Source: CAYLXX01 sp964387955 (GTDB taxonomy: Bacteria > Patescibacteriota > Microgenomatia > UBA1406 > GWC2-37-13). Taken from it: a DNA stretch of 46,648 bases. The stretch covers positions 1 to 46,648 of the forward strand of contig CAYLXX010000004.1 of the NCBI GenBank assembly GCA_964387955.1. Direction: 5' to 3'. The notes under the pieces were generated by a model. The model worked only from the letters and a program-made list of their open reading frames with translations, was not told the DNA's origin and ran no database searches. Each line of letters starts with the position of its first letter. Positions within the stretch are counted from its first letter, which is position 1. Both the position numbers and the translations under genes were made by a program. Below are positions 46,125-46,648 of this stretch, one piece after another.

Positions 46125-46648
46125 ATGAAACAATTATTTTCAAGAAAATCTATATTAAGTTTGTTTTTTTCCTTATCAATTTTTTTTCTTCTACTGTTCT
46201 TACCAAAAAATAGTTATGCCTATGTTGATTGCGGAACAGGATATACGTGTAGTGCTGATCATTTAAACAATTGTCATGCTCCTATTACAGTTTCTTGTAA
46301 TTGGAACTTTGGAATTCAGGAATTTGAAGGTGTTTGTCCGGTCGGTAGTCCTAATCAGAACCAGCCTTGTTATACCTACTCTCAAAGTTGTTGCATGGGG
46401 GGTACAAATGCCTGCCCTTGTTATGGTTCAACATGCTCGCCTGACGCAAATCATCCTGCCTGTAATCCCATTCCCTCTGGTTATTTTCATCAAAGCTGCG
46501 ATTTAGGATCAGAATGTACTGGCACAGTAGGAACCCAATGTGGATATTGTCAAACGCCGCCGGTGCCGCAGTGTGAGCCGAGTCACGGAACATGTTTAGC
46601 GTTGGGAGAGTCCTTTGGTACATGGGATGGAAGTTATTGGTTGGAATT
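46125..46648 (+). CDS. Secreted Cys-rich protein, 3' partial
   Basis: The frame is open from the ATG to the window end (174 codons seen). A signal peptide of about 32 residues ends near N-S-Y-A. The mature part is full of Cys (about 20 in 140 residues) in patterns such as C-G-T-G-Y-T-C, Q-S-C-C-M-G-G, C-P-C-Y, E-C-T-G and C-G-Y-C, implying many disulfides. It looks like a surface or adhesive module, similar in style to the C-terminus of the protein at 24.7-25.7 kb. It is coupled to the upstream gene (TAAT-ATG). The function is unknown. Confidence 0.75.
   Translation, partial: MKQLFSRKSILSLFFSLSIFFLLLFLPKNSYAYVDCGTGYTCSADHLNNCHAPITVSCNWNFGIQEFEGVCPVGSPNQNQPCYTYSQSCCMGGTNACPCYGSTCSPDANHPACNPIPSGYFHQSCDLGSECTGTVGTQCGYCQTPPVPQCEPSHGTCLALGESFGTWDGSYWLE

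Noticed and set aside
1..46648. CRISPR arrays, tRNA or rRNA genes, insertion sequences and prophage genes
   Set aside because: I scanned the intergenic regions by eye and found no spaced repeats, cloverleaf patterns, transposases or phage structural genes.

Overview
The window looks like chromosomal DNA of a Candidate Phyla Radiation (Patescibacteria) bacterium, most likely a member of the Microgenomates. The evidence is the gene mix: a DUF5667 protein, a T4SS_pilin-type protein, PrgI/TraC/VirB4 machinery, a SpoIID protein with a coiled coil, an RNA ligase partner, a class II ribonucleotide reductase with NrdR, and many small orphan proteins. The DNA is AT-rich and densely packed, neighbouring genes often overlap tail to tail, and TGA is used as a normal stop, which argues against the code-25 CPR lineages. 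I found no tRNA, rRNA, CRISPR array, insertion sequence or prophage. Two runs of exactly 100 N mark scaffold joins. One (38788-38887) is flanked by the same 55 bp on both sides, so the VirB4-like gene is really intact.

Layout. 1-7.3 kb: beta-helix surface protein (5' cut by the window), DUF4112 protein, acyltransferase, HAD hydrolase, SpoIID/LytB protein, T4SS pilin, an IPSTG-tailed surface protein and ComF. 7.4-10 kb: candidate replication origin, dnaA and dnaN. 10-13.4 kb: two Nudix hydrolases, RNase H-like protein, DUF378 protein, a Xer-like protein lacking key catalytic residues, and thioredoxin. 13.4-19.4 kb: a cobalamin-linked block read leftward. It holds nrdR, the B12-dependent reductase nrdJ, small orphans, a PduO-type cobalamin adenosyltransferase and, between that and an unknown zinc-ribbon protein, a clear cobalamin riboswitch. 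19.5-30.3 kb: LexA with operator-like dyads, HIT protein, membrane-anchored cytochrome b5 domain, RNA ligase partner, AI-2E-type permease, FAD oxidoreductase, NRAMP-type transporter, sugar-phosphate isomerase and a UbiA-family phosphoribosyltransferase. 30.3-37 kb: recA-recX, RNase Y without a membrane anchor, methyltransferase, HU and a four-domain S1 protein. 37-42.5 kb: PrgI, TraC and VirB4 parts of a type IV secretion-like system, an RHH repressor with a large operator dyad, and a PBP2-type transpeptidase. 42.6 kb to the end: acetyltransferase, a deoxyribosyltransferase-like/RHH fusion, two permuted palindromes, and surface or secreted proteins.

The strongest whole-window signal is how genes start. 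At 25 starts a TANNNT-type -10 hexamer ends only 5-9 nt before the start codon, which is the spacing expected for leaderless mRNAs. A small set (HU, the S1 protein, DUF378, the 66-aa protein, the riboswitch gene) instead has a Shine-Dalgarno sequence. The most interesting single locus is the cobalamin riboswitch in front of an uncharacterised zinc-ribbon gene in a cell whose deoxyribonucleotide synthesis appears to need B12. Next are the catalytically altered Xer protein and the sensor-RHH fusion beside paired palindromes.
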